DNA of 64,000 nucleotides from Chryseobacterium binzhouense (GCF_007474545.1 NZ_VKOG01000005.1:118124-182123); one strand, 5' to 3'; positions 47,577 to 55,939 are shown, counted from the first letter of the stretch. Notes: generated by a model not told the origin, from the letters alone. Numbers and translations are program-made.

Positions 47577-49124
47577 TTACAACTTAGTATTTTTATTCCA
47601 AATAATTAAGCAATTTTTATTTTCTTCTTTGACTCCCCAGGCTGGTAGAACGTTATTAATTTTTTTTGTATTGTTAATATGTAGAGTTGCTACTAGATGA
47701 TTATTTCGTCTTGCATCGCGAAATGACCTTTTTCTTAAATCATTATTATATATATGGATTTGTAGATACTTATCAGGAAAAATAAATTCTTTCAAATTAG
47801 TCGTATGCTTTTTTCTTTTTTCGGACTTTACCAATGAAATTATATCTTTTGATTTATTTCTAATATAATCTTCAATTTTTTCATCAGAAATGTCTAGAAA
47901 TATGCCAGCATTTTCTATAACATTATAACTCTTCTTATTATGGTGCTTAATATATCGTACATTAACTATCTTGTTCTTATCAGTGTAGTTTTGAAAAAAA
48001 GAAGTTTTATAAATTTTTAATAAGTCTTTTTTCTCACCGAAATACTTTTCTTCAAAAAAAAATGTACCGTCGGTAATAATCACTTTTTCCCCGGTGTAGT
48101 GTTCTCTTAGCTTTTCAAGATCAATAATCTGCCAACATGATAGCTTATATTTTGTTTTAATTTGAATAAAAAAATTATCATACTTTTTAGGCAATAAATT
48201 TTCTAATGTTATTGCTGTGTAAACTGCAGAAAAATTCATGAATTTTCGACTGTTCAAATTTGATTCTACGAGTAAATTATATTGTTTCCCTTTTAGTATT
48301 TCGCTGTCATAACTATGAATAATTTTCCAGCCATAATGATTGGCCTTATATCGTAGTTCAATTTCCATTATTGACGATGGAACGGTGATACCATGATTTA
48401 TTAAAACATCTAAGTATTGAAATATGACTTTTTTATATACTAAAATTATAGCATTTACAATGTCGGTTAGGTTGTCAAATTCTTTTATAAAATCCGAAGC
48501 ATAAAATGCTTTAGTATCTTTCCTATCTTTAAATTTTATTACAGATGATTCAAATGTAACTCCTCCGTGTGCGATTGCATTACGAAGAGTATTGTTATAT
48601 ATATTTGTAAGGTCATCAAAAATTTGATATTTTTTTAGAGTATCAATACAATTATAGATGTCAAGATTATCTGTACCTTTTTTGTTTGTAACCCTTAGAA
48701 AATAGGCAATTGGTTTTATAAGTCCTAACAATACAACATCATTTATTTTTAGATATTCGTACACGATTTTCTCACTGAAAAAATACATTAATTCCGCTTC
48801 ATTGCTAGGCAATAAATTTTCATGAATTGCTTTTAAATTCAATTCATTCATTGTCTTTATTGCATGATTAAATTCAAAAGAAAGGTTATTTAATATCTTA
48901 AAAAAGTCTAAAAGATCGTTTGGATTGTCAACTAAACTTTCAAAATACAAATTTACATCAGTATAAATATTTTTATTATAAAATTTACTTGGAGATTCAT
49001 AGATGTACTCACCCAATGAATGAAAGTTATCATGTTTACAAGCATTCAATTCGGGGAATTTATCCAAAATTATTTTCTTTTTCCTTTCTAAAATTTTATA
49101 AGTGAAAAAGTTTTTATCGATCAT
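47577..49124 (-). CDS. HEPN-motif protein of unknown family
   Basis: The 515-residue protein is helical in its first 240 residues, with the sequence NTLRNAIAHGGV placing Arg181 and His186 in the Rx4-6H spacing of HEPN RNases. The C-terminal half is beta-rich and basic, with repeated lysines (KSEKRKKHTT). I cannot assign a named family. HEPN domains in defence islands usually cut RNA or act as toxins; here that is inference from one motif and the context. The gene follows the DUF6236 gene by 14 bp and is likely coexpressed with it. Confidence 0.6.
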   Translation of the reverse strand: MIDKNFFTYKILERKKKIILDKFPELNACKHDNFHSLGEYIYESPSKFYNKNIYTDVNLYFESLVDNPNDLLDFFKILNNLSFEFNHAIKTMNELNLKAIHENLLPSNEAELMYFFSEKIVYEYLKINDVVLLGLIKPIAYFLRVTNKKGTDNLDIYNCIDTLKKYQIFDDLTNIYNNTLRNAIAHGGVTFESSVIKFKDRKDTKAFYASDFIKEFDNLTDIVNAIILVYKKVIFQYLDVLINHGITVPSSIMEIELRYKANHYGWKIIHSYDSEILKGKQYNLLVESNLNSRKFMNFSAVYTAITLENLLPKKYDNFFIQIKTKYKLSCWQIIDLEKLREHYTGEKVIITDGTFFFEEKYFGEKKDLLKIYKTSFFQNYTDKNKIVNVRYIKHHNKKSYNVIENAGIFLDISDEKIEDYIRNKSKDIISLVKSEKRKKHTTNLKEFIFPDKYLQIHIYNNDLRKRSFRDARRNNHLVATLHINNTKKINNVLPAWGVKEENKNCLIIWNKNTKL

Positions 49125-49138
49125 TGTACAATTATTAC

Positions 49139-50128
49139 CTATCTTAATTTCTTATCAACTAACGCAAGATACTTCATCCCAGTTTGATCAAAAACATTTT
49201 CTGCTTTTTCAATTTTCAATGCTGAGTATATCGCATTAGCAAATCCCGGTAGACCCCAAAGCATAGATTTTAAATTACCTGAAGCTGCGAAAGCCTGAGC
49301 GCCATTGATAAAACCACAGATAGAACCAAATATAATATTTCCTATTTGGCTCTCGTTCATTTTTGCGGTCAACTCACCTTTTCTAATCACCAGTTCTCTA
49401 ATCTTTTCGTTAAATAAATCAGTTCCTTCTTTAACGTTGGGATCAAGCACAAGGAGCTCAACTCTATTAGTAAAAGCCTCTAACAAATCACCATGCTTCT
49501 CTTTGAATCGCAGCATTTTATCAAGTTTTATATCGTGTGGAAGTGGAATTAAACTTTCTAAAATAGTTTCCCTTTTTTTCTGGTTTTTAAGATTTTTGCT
49601 AGTGTAAAACCTTGGTCTTAACTCATCAGTTGTAGGAATTCTATTTGTTTTAGCACCAATCATAGTGGCCACAAATTTCATTAATTGGTCTGCTGTTTTA
49701 GTCTCTACCTCATACCAGTTCCCTTCTGAACGACTCGCAAGGCCTAAATTAGTAAGACTATAAAATACCTCATCGTCAAATTTATCACCATGTATGCGGG
49801 CAGAAGAAAACTTCTGTGAATGCACCAAATTTCTTTGCAATTTACTGAATCGTTCCTGCGCTTTTTCGAGTGAGCTTTTATGCTTCTCAATCTCATTTAC
49901 GAAGGGTTTCGTAACCTCCCAAGGATTATCAAACACCTCGACAGGATTTACAGGTACAATTAATGACATCCTGACAAGTTCCATCATAAATGGATCATAA
50001 TGTTGCTCGGGATTCCAGAAATATTCTTGCGGTACAATCGCTGCAATATCTTTGTAGTAAAGAAGAGTTCTTACTGTCCAATTGTTGTCAGGTACATTGA
50101 TGTAAGGGTAATATAAAATATCACTCAT
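49139..50128 (-). CDS. DUF6236 family protein
   Basis: The 329-residue protein begins SDILYYPYINVPDNNWTVRTLLYYKDI, the pattern I know from DUF6236 proteins, which are of unknown function and often found in variable regions. The middle is helical and charged (KSSLEKAQERFSKLQRNL). A glycine/alanine-rich patch near the end (GNIIFGSICGFINGAQAFAASG) may be buried or membrane-contacting. It precedes the HEPN-motif gene on the same strand, and the two form a likely operon. Confidence 0.72.
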   Translation of the reverse strand: MSDILYYPYINVPDNNWTVRTLLYYKDIAAIVPQEYFWNPEQHYDPFMMELVRMSLIVPVNPVEVFDNPWEVTKPFVNEIEKHKSSLEKAQERFSKLQRNLVHSQKFSSARIHGDKFDDEVFYSLTNLGLASRSEGNWYEVETKTADQLMKFVATMIGAKTNRIPTTDELRPRFYTSKNLKNQKKRETILESLIPLPHDIKLDKMLRFKEKHGDLLEAFTNRVELLVLDPNVKEGTDLFNEKIRELVIRKGELTAKMNESQIGNIIFGSICGFINGAQAFAASGNLKSMLWGLPGFANAIYSALKIEKAENVFDQTGMKYLALVDKKLR

Positions 50129-50407
50129 AGTTTTTGGTTTTTAGTTTTTATAATTCGGTTACTTCTTATCCAATTCGTCTCTATTTTCATATAAAACATC
50201 ATGATGTTCATTTATTATGGCGAATAAATCCTTCATATCTCACAGGTTACTTATTTCTTTCGTAAAATTTTAGAAAGTGTACCTAGATATATACAATCCT
50301 AAGATTATCTATTCATATTTAAGTACCTTCATATGTTTTCTCACACAGCTTTGTTAAATATCCGCTACTTTCTGATATATATCAAAAAAGGATAAAATTT
50401 CTAGATT
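50129..50407. other. Gene-poor stretch upstream of the DUF6236 gene
   Basis: The only frame of note is a minus-strand ORF of 25 codons at 50159-50236 (begins MKDLFAIINEHHDVLYENRD), too short to call with confidence; it could be a small upstream peptide or a gene remnant. No terminator or TAnnTTTG box of quality was found. Confidence 0.4.
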
Positions 50408-50492
50408 CTACTGCGATGGCGGAGTTATAATTTGGGCTTCAGGTTTTATCCATTGTATTTCAACATCAAATTTTGGTGGTGGAAACTGTCTT

Positions 50493-51395
50493 CTAATTTC
50501 GTGTTCTAGTTTTGATTTTATGAGGATAATCAAGAATTTTTACTGCACTGTTTATATTTATGGATTTAGAAGTTTTATAATTTGGATCATAAAACAAATC
50601 GTCGCAAAATTTTATTGCATAAAACATTTGCCAAAAATAAGGCATAATACCTTTATGAACGCTGTCATTACAGAACTCAAAAATCTTTTGAACAATTTTC
50701 ATTTCTATTTTAAAATCGAATAAAGACCTATTTTTTTTAATAAAACTAAAAATAAAATTATGCTTTGTAAAAATCTTCTCGCCGTTATTATCAAATATAT
50801 CACCAAGCCCGACAATTCTATTCAATTTTAATTCAATAGTTTGTCTCAAAGCTACGGGAGATATAATAAATGCAAATTTATTATCCAATCTCTTATCATT
50901 AAAAATACTGTAATACATCAATTGAAATGTTCCTAAAAAATGCCATCTAGAATCATCTATATTGGCTTTGCCACTAACTATAAGGGTATAATTTGGATCG
51001 ACTTTCCTTCCAATATGATTTGCAAAAATTACGATATCATACAGTAGTTCATTAATTAAGAATCCATATTTTTTTATTCCAATATGATTAAAATTTCCTT
51101 CTTTACTCATTTTCTCTTTAATATCTAAGAAACTATAAAATGCAGCAGCAAAATGATTCTTGGCGTATACATCTATTTCAGAATCTGTAATTTCTCCTCG
51201 TAATTTATCAAATATACTATTCCCGATAGTAGTATCCAAAACTTTGTTTTTATTTACAATAGAATTCAATCGTCGGAATTCCTTCTCTGTCTTAAGGAAA
51301 GCTTCTTTTGCAGACATTCTGGATTTGACTGTTTTATACTTATCACTTCTTGCTTTATCCTTTAGGACATAAATAAATTCGTGTTTAACTTTCAT
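50493..51395 (-). CDS. Hypothetical island protein with a probable 3' frameshift
   Basis: I do not recognise this 300-residue protein. It is mainly helical and basic, with a KYGFLINELLYDIVIFANHIG segment and NDSVHKGIMPYFWQMFYAIKFCDD near the end. The last residues after SAVKILDYP look out of frame: removing one A from the A5 run at 50537-50541 continues as AVKFLIILIKSKLEHEIRRQ and on through FPPPKFDVEIQWIKPEAQ to a stop at 50408, a plausible native C-terminus of about 330 residues in all. It has the cleanest copy of the shared palindromic promoter. Confidence 0.6.
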   Translation of the reverse strand: MKVKHEFIYVLKDKARSDKYKTVKSRMSAKEAFLKTEKEFRRLNSIVNKNKVLDTTIGNSIFDKLRGEITDSEIDVYAKNHFAAAFYSFLDIKEKMSKEGNFNHIGIKKYGFLINELLYDIVIFANHIGRKVDPNYTLIVSGKANIDDSRWHFLGTFQLMYYSIFNDKRLDNKFAFIISPVALRQTIELKLNRIVGLGDIFDNNGEKIFTKHNFIFSFIKKNRSLFDFKIEMKIVQKIFEFCNDSVHKGIMPYFWQMFYAIKFCDDLFYDPNYKTSKSININSAVKILDYPHKIKTRTRN

Positions 51396-51411
51396 GGTTT
51401 TCGTATTAAAT

Positions 51412-51456
51412 CAAATATACAAAAGGTTTGGGTTAAATTATTACGGAAAACCGTAA
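51412..51456 (-). promoter_or_regulatory. Palindromic operator and promoter of the 300-aa gene
   Basis: TTACGG-AAAA-CCGTAA (51441-51456) is 21 nt upstream of TATATTTG (51419-51412, minus strand), which is 16 bp before the start codon. Same layout and spacing as at 43299-43343. Confidence 0.72.
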
Positions 51457-51574
51457 AAAGGAGGTCATAAGATTTCCAAGATATCTAAAGTTGTTATAAA
51501 TTTACCAAAAGTACATCTATGGAAGCATTAAAAAATCTAAAGTTATTTCAACTATTGCGGTTCTTACCTTATCA

Positions 51575-53932
51575 CTAAGTCTTTATAATACAACAAAGAA
51601 CTACATCAAAACTCAAAACGAGTTTGAGTATAAGAAATAAGAATTTAAAGGGACTGAAGAAGTTCTCCAACAATGCTCTGATGGTTACTATATAAAGAAA
51701 TAAAGTATGAAAATAAACGGATGAAATATATTTTCTCTCGGCGGTAAGAATTTGATCTTCTCCTTTTAATTTAGAACGGTGATTCAAGAATACGGAACTA
51801 TCCAAATTAATGAATATTTCCTGCAATTGGTCACCTTCTGAAACCGGATACATTACGATATTGTGTCCCATTTCAATTCCATTTTCTTCTAGGGAACTCC
51901 AATTTTCTTCTTTCACTTTATGAAGTTTCGGTAATCCAATGTAATCTTCATCATCTTCCTCTTGAGGTACTTTTTGATTTGGAGCTTCTTTGTCAGTGAT
52001 TTTCACAAGTATTATTTCCTGAAAAACTTGTCCTGGGGCAGTAAGAGAAGCTTGTATTTCAATTTCATCGCCAACATTTAATTCTTCTGTAGGCTCTAGT
52101 GTTAGTTTTATGGTTCCCTGATTAGGGCTGCTCTTAGCAATATTTAATACTCCTGAAACTTCCTTTTTTGTTCCAGGTTCCGTCCCTCCGGAAGTTTCAT
52201 TTCTTTTTATCTGTAAAACGCTGATTTCTAAATCACCGGAATCCTCGGAACGATCAAAATAATCATTTGCTACATCTGTATCAAATTTAATCGTTCTTTC
52301 TCCATTTTTAGGCAATGAGATAATATTGATTCCTTCTTTTTTGTTATGTAATTGAAATAACGATGGAAATCGCTGTGGCAAAAATGGCTTTACCTCTGTT
52401 TTAGGTTTTTGAGAAGCAGGCTTTCTATCCTTTTTTTCTTCCTTTTTCTCCTCTAGTTTTAAAGTATTTTGCAGCAATTTAAATAGATCACTGTTTTTAG
52501 GTAAATTTTTCGCAAATGATTTTATAAGTTCAGTAGTATCTTCATTCTCTAATCCAATACTTTCCTTACGTTTCCGATTAATTTCGTCTAATTCACTCTT
52601 CCTTAATTTCTTGCCCAAATATTCTCTCAATGCATTTGCTTCAGGTCCATCTTTGAGACGATCTCTAGAAGCCATAAATAACTCTTCTCTAAAGTCAGGA
52701 TCCATTTCAGTACAATCCACGTGAATCAGAAGATAATCTTTAAGAAGATTGAGTTTAAGAGTTCTGGATATAAATTCAGTTGTATAACTGCCGTGTACCT
52801 GTCCGTTAATGGAAAACATAACAGACATATTATTTTTAAAAAACCTGCTTCTTATAATTTCTCTGCTCTTTTTAACATCGTGTTTTTCTGTTTTAGGCTT
52901 AAAGACATAGCAGGTTACTTTAGCCCTACCGAATAATTCATCGACATATTCTTCAGAAAAATAGGTATCTATATAATCACTTTGTGCCTCTTCTAATCTT
53001 CTTTTTAAACCAAACAGATCTAATTCTAAAACCTTATTATTAGGGTATCTTTCTTTTCTATCAACGGTTAAAAGAGGGAGTACAGGTTCAAATAAAAATT
53101 CATTCAGACTTTGATTTAAATCTTGAGCAAAGCCTGAATAACCTATCGGAAATTGATAGGAGTACATTTTTATGATACTTCCTGTTATAAAACTTCTTCC
53201 TTGAAGTCTTAAATCTAAATCTGTTATAGGAAAATTAGGAATTTGATTATTTATTTTTAAATATTCAAAATGACTTGATCTTCTGTTGGTTCCAGATTCA
53301 CTAATTTTTCTTTGACGAATTAAAGTAAAGCCAAAATTGCCTGTATTATCATATCTTTTGGATGCAATCAATTGAAATCTTCTTTTTCCACAAAATACCA
53401 AAGCACCGCTTCCTCCCATATTATACTTACCCTGAACAAACTGAATATTAATTTTATTTCCTCTTACTAAAGAGAGAAATGTATCTTCAAATTTCTCAGG
53501 ATGCTGTCCTTCACCATTGTCATATATAATCACAGAAGTATTACGAGGAGGGCCATCTGCTAAAATCTGTATTTCTTCAGATTGTTTACGCCTATTCTGT
53601 TTTAAATCCCAGTTTTTATAATCCGGATAAAATAGATTGATAGCCTCTTCCATTGACTTAGGAGCTTCATCAGAATCAGGAGCAACTCCTTTCTCTAAGC
53701 ATTTTTTGGTCAGAATCGCATCAATAGAGTTGGTTACCTTTTCTACCAATGCGGCAATAGGACTTGATTGTTGATTTCGGACGATACCAAACATATTTTC
53801 GTTTCCGCCTAAAGGAAACCAGTTTTCATCTTTGAATACATTAGGATTTTGTTTAATTACCTCTTCAACTTCCTCTTCAGTAGGACTAAAATATAAAAGT
53901 TTAAAAAGGTCTTCTGTAGAAATATCAGGCAT
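51575..53932 (-). CDS. GHKL-family ATPase, partner of the cysteine desulfurase
   Basis: The 785-residue protein has a GyrB/Hsp90-type ATP site in its first 180 residues: Glu64 and Asn68 (ALVEKVTNSIDA), the DxGxG box at 138-142 (YDNGEGQ) and the glycine loop GKYNMGGSGAL at 168-178. The middle has a second domain with SMYSYQFPIGY-like strands, followed by a charged linker rich in Lys/Glu/Pro. The last 40 residues are hydrophobic and unlike the rest; in a different frame the end would be YIVTNHQSIVGELLQSL and stop at 51645, so a late frameshift is possible. It overlaps the upstream cysteine desulfurase gene by 8 bases (53925-53932), so the two are translated together. Confidence 0.75.
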   Translation of the reverse strand: MPDISTEDLFKLLYFSPTEEEVEEVIKQNPNVFKDENWFPLGGNENMFGIVRNQQSSPIAALVEKVTNSIDAILTKKCLEKGVAPDSDEAPKSMEEAINLFYPDYKNWDLKQNRRKQSEEIQILADGPPRNTSVIIYDNGEGQHPEKFEDTFLSLVRGNKINIQFVQGKYNMGGSGALVFCGKRRFQLIASKRYDNTGNFGFTLIRQRKISESGTNRRSSHFEYLKINNQIPNFPITDLDLRLQGRSFITGSIIKMYSYQFPIGYSGFAQDLNQSLNEFLFEPVLPLLTVDRKERYPNNKVLELDLFGLKRRLEEAQSDYIDTYFSEEYVDELFGRAKVTCYVFKPKTEKHDVKKSREIIRSRFFKNNMSVMFSINGQVHGSYTTEFISRTLKLNLLKDYLLIHVDCTEMDPDFREELFMASRDRLKDGPEANALREYLGKKLRKSELDEINRKRKESIGLENEDTTELIKSFAKNLPKNSDLFKLLQNTLKLEEKKEEKKDRKPASQKPKTEVKPFLPQRFPSLFQLHNKKEGINIISLPKNGERTIKFDTDVANDYFDRSEDSGDLEISVLQIKRNETSGGTEPGTKKEVSGVLNIAKSSPNQGTIKLTLEPTEELNVGDEIEIQASLTAPGQVFQEIILVKITDKEAPNQKVPQEEDDEDYIGLPKLHKVKEENWSSLEENGIEMGHNIVMYPVSEGDQLQEIFINLDSSVFLNHRSKLKGEDQILTAERKYISSVYFHTLFLYIVTIRALLENFFSPFKFLFLILKLVLSFDVVLCCIIKT

Positions 53933-55082
53933 AGTTAGAAGTTTTTAGTTGAGAAATAATTTCTTTAACTTTTTTAATCGTGTAAAGAATTTCACTTTCG
54001 GTATTGTATTTACTTAGGCTGAATCTTATACTCGAAAAAGCATTTTTATTACTTAATCCCATTGCTGTAAGAACGTGTGAAGGCTCTATTAGTTCAGAAT
54101 GACAGGCGGAGCCATTTGATACGCAAATGTTATCAAGCATTTTGATGAGTATGTCAGCTTCTATATTAGGAAAGCAAATATTCGAGATATTGTAGATTCT
54201 ATTCTCTCGATCTCCATTCACGAATGCTCCTTCAATGGTCAATAGTTCATTTTCCAATAAATCTCGCAGCTCTTGTACCGAAGACTTATTCCTTTCTATT
54301 TCATTTATACATATTTCACAGCTTTTGCCTACTCCAATTACTCCAGGAATATTTAATGTACCGCTTCTTTTTCCTTTTTCCTGTCCTCCTCCGTGTACCA
54401 GTGGCTGAAAGTTTATTGTTTTGGAATTTTGATAATATCCACCTATTCCTTTTGGCGCATAAAACTTATGTCCTGAAAAAACGAAATAATCTATGTTTAA
54501 ATCTTTCACATCAATTGGAATTTTACCAACTGCCTGTGTTGCATCCGTCATCATTAAAGCTCCAAACTGATGTGCTATTTTTGTAATTTCTTTTATAGGC
54601 TGTATTACACCAGTTTCATTATTTACTAACATAACAGAAACTAAAAGTGTTTTTTCTGAAATTACTTTTTTTAATTCATTTAAGTCTATTAATCCAGATT
54701 CGAGAACAGGTAAGTAAACAACATCAAAACCTATTTCTTCCAAATATTTACAGGTGTCAAGTATTGCAGAATGTTCAGTTTTAACTGTGATAACTTGTGA
54801 TCGTTTTGTTCTATTTGAAGTAACTACACCTTTTAAAATAGTATTAATTGCTTCGGTCGCTCCGGATGTAAACGTAATTTCTTTTGGTTCTGAATTAAAT
54901 AATTTAGCAACATTTTCCCTCGCCCTTACAATTTTTTTATTAATTTCAATTCCCAAAGAATGAGCACTTGAACTATTTCCATAAAGTTCTGAGAGATATG
55001 GAATTATTTCCCTTATCACTTCATCATCAACCTTCGTAGTTGAAGCATTATCAAGATATATATAATTTTGAGATGTAGACAT
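53925..55082 (-). CDS. Cysteine desulfurase, DndA/IscS-like
   Basis: The PLP enzyme takes sulfur from cysteine. I start it at ATG 55082 (MSTSQNYIYLDNASTTKVDD, 385 residues); the extra codons upstream begin at a TTG that overlaps a -7 box. Conserved parts are the PLP lysine in FVFSGHKFYAPKGIGG and the active cysteine in SNGSACHSELIEPSHVLTAMG. A housekeeping SufS/IscS would sit with Fe-S assembly genes; here it is in a mobile island with a GHKL ATPase, which suggests a role like DndA in DNA sulfur modification or another sulfur-based defence, but no dndBCDE gene is present. Confidence 0.85.
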   Translation of the reverse strand: MSTSQNYIYLDNASTTKVDDEVIREIIPYLSELYGNSSSAHSLGIEINKKIVRARENVAKLFNSEPKEITFTSGATEAINTILKGVVTSNRTKRSQVITVKTEHSAILDTCKYLEEIGFDVVYLPVLESGLIDLNELKKVISEKTLLVSVMLVNNETGVIQPIKEITKIAHQFGALMMTDATQAVGKIPIDVKDLNIDYFVFSGHKFYAPKGIGGYYQNSKTINFQPLVHGGGQEKGKRSGTLNIPGVIGVGKSCEICINEIERNKSSVQELRDLLENELLTIEGAFVNGDRENRIYNISNICFPNIEADILIKMLDNICVSNGSACHSELIEPSHVLTAMGLSNKNAFSSIRFSLSKYNTESEILYTIKKVKEIISQLKTSNYA

Positions 55083-55103
55083 TTTATTAAAATCAGATAG
55101 TAT

Positions 55104-55111
55104 CAAATATA
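55104..55111 (-). promoter_or_regulatory. Candidate -7 box of the cysteine desulfurase gene
   Basis: The minus strand reads TATATTTG, 21 bp before ATG 55082, so transcription would start after the TTG that opens the longer frame. No clear -33 box. Confidence 0.55.
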
Positions 55112-55250
55112 CTCATTTTACCTTATTATATTTTCTTAATCGTTTACCATATATCTAAAAATCAAATTTTATAATTTTTAATTTATGACATAGGATTAAT
55201 CAAAATTTCATCTTACAATTTCGTGAAATCTAAGTTTAATCTATTAGCTT

Positions 55251-55295
55251 GCAATATATAATGAATGATCTGAATTTGTTTACGATAATCCGTAA
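55251..55295 (-). promoter_or_regulatory. Palindromic operator copy at the right end of the island
   Basis: TTACGA-TAAT-CCGTAA (55280-55295) differs by one base from the perfect palindrome. TATATTGC (55258-55251, minus strand), a weak -7 box, is again 21 nt away. It is about 200 bp upstream of the cysteine desulfurase start. Confidence 0.5.
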
Positions 55296-55426
55296 TTATA
55301 AAATCTTATTTTCTATAGCCATAAAGCTTAAGAAATATTTGTAAACTTATTATTAATGTGAATTACGGTATGGTTAAAAATAAAAACAGAAACCAAAAAT
55401 AATTCGCTTCCCAGTCCAACAGCTAA

Positions 55427-55518
55427 ATTCTGTCAAGGTCAAGTCCTACGGATTTTCAGAAAAAGTTTTTACGTATAAAATCTACGCAAAAACTTTTTCC
55501 GAAAAACCTTGACAGAAT
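55427..55518. repeat. 92-bp nested inverted repeat
   Basis: Outer arms ATTCTGTCAAGGT (55427-55439) and ACCTTGACAGAAT (55506-55518) match perfectly. Inner arms GAAAAAGTTTTTACGTA (55459-55475) and TACGCAAAAACTTTTTC (55483-55499) match with one mismatch. The segments between them on the left are unpaired. It would form a long cruciform or RNA hairpin near the right end of the island. Function unknown. Confidence 0.75.
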
Positions 55519-55827
55519 GCCATGCTCATTTTCAAAAGGCTTTCTTTTTTTCTTTTTTTTAGATTTTTTTTCTTCGTTTTCTTTTAAAAATATTTCAACT
55601 GAGAAATTTAAGGCGCAAAGAGAAGGAGTAAGTTCTTGGCTTAAACTCTAAAAAACTTGTTCAAATTTTGGTCTTTTTACTTGCAGATTTCAGCAAAAAT
55701 TTTTAGTTTTACTACGTAAAATTTAAATTAGGATTTTACCACTTTTTTGCAAATGTCCTATTTAAGGCCATTCACAGATATGTTACAGCGAAAATCTTAT
55801 CCATAAAGCGATGAGGAATGGGCACAA

Positions 55828-55903
55828 AATCCCTCACTCTCCGCCAGTTGGGAAACCAAAATAAGCTAAAACGCTGTAAACATCAATGTTTACAGCGTTT
55901 TTT
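55828..55903 (+). repeat. attR: second copy of the tRNA-Ser 3' end and terminator
   Basis: The 20 bases AATCCCTCACTCTCCGCCAG, four differing bases (TTGG) and the 52-base terminator block repeat attL at 72 of 76 positions. No tRNA body precedes it. It marks the right boundary of the island; its hairpin (55868-55901) may also serve the minus-strand DUF1989 gene. Confidence 0.88.
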
Positions 55904-55939
55904 TTTAACAATTTTAAACTTTAATTAAAAAAGAAAACT

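Larger units (their letters stand above)
55112..55827. other. Gene-free right end of the island
   Basis: About 700 bp without a gene. It holds a palindromic operator copy at 55280-55295, a half-site TTACGG at 55363-55368, a large nested inverted repeat at 55427-55518, and a long pyrimidine-rich tract near 55541-55586. ATGTCCTATTT near 55753 also occurs at the left end (37129-37139). No ORF of note. Confidence 0.6.
37007..55903. mobile_element. Integrated genomic island (about 18.8 kb) in tRNA-Ser, defence-like cargo
   Basis: The element is defined by matching direct repeats, a tyrosine recombinase gene directly inside the tRNA-proximal end, and cargo unlike the flanks: DUF262, SLATT, AAA, HEPN-motif, DUF6236, GHKL and cysteine desulfurase genes. 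Its intergenic regions look more AT-rich than the flanking chromosome. No relaxase, type IV secretion, replication or phage structural gene is visible, so it is an integrative island that is not self-transmissible on present evidence. The integrase is frameshifted, so the island is probably fixed. Confidence 0.88.

Noticed and set aside
50159-50236. 25-codon ORF upstream of the DUF6236 gene
   Set aside because: Too short, with no promoter, terminator or recognisable motif; mentioned only in the note for that spacer.
37007-55903. Conjugative transposon (ICE)
   Set aside because: The integrase type would fit, but no relaxase, coupling protein or Tra gene is present between the att repeats.
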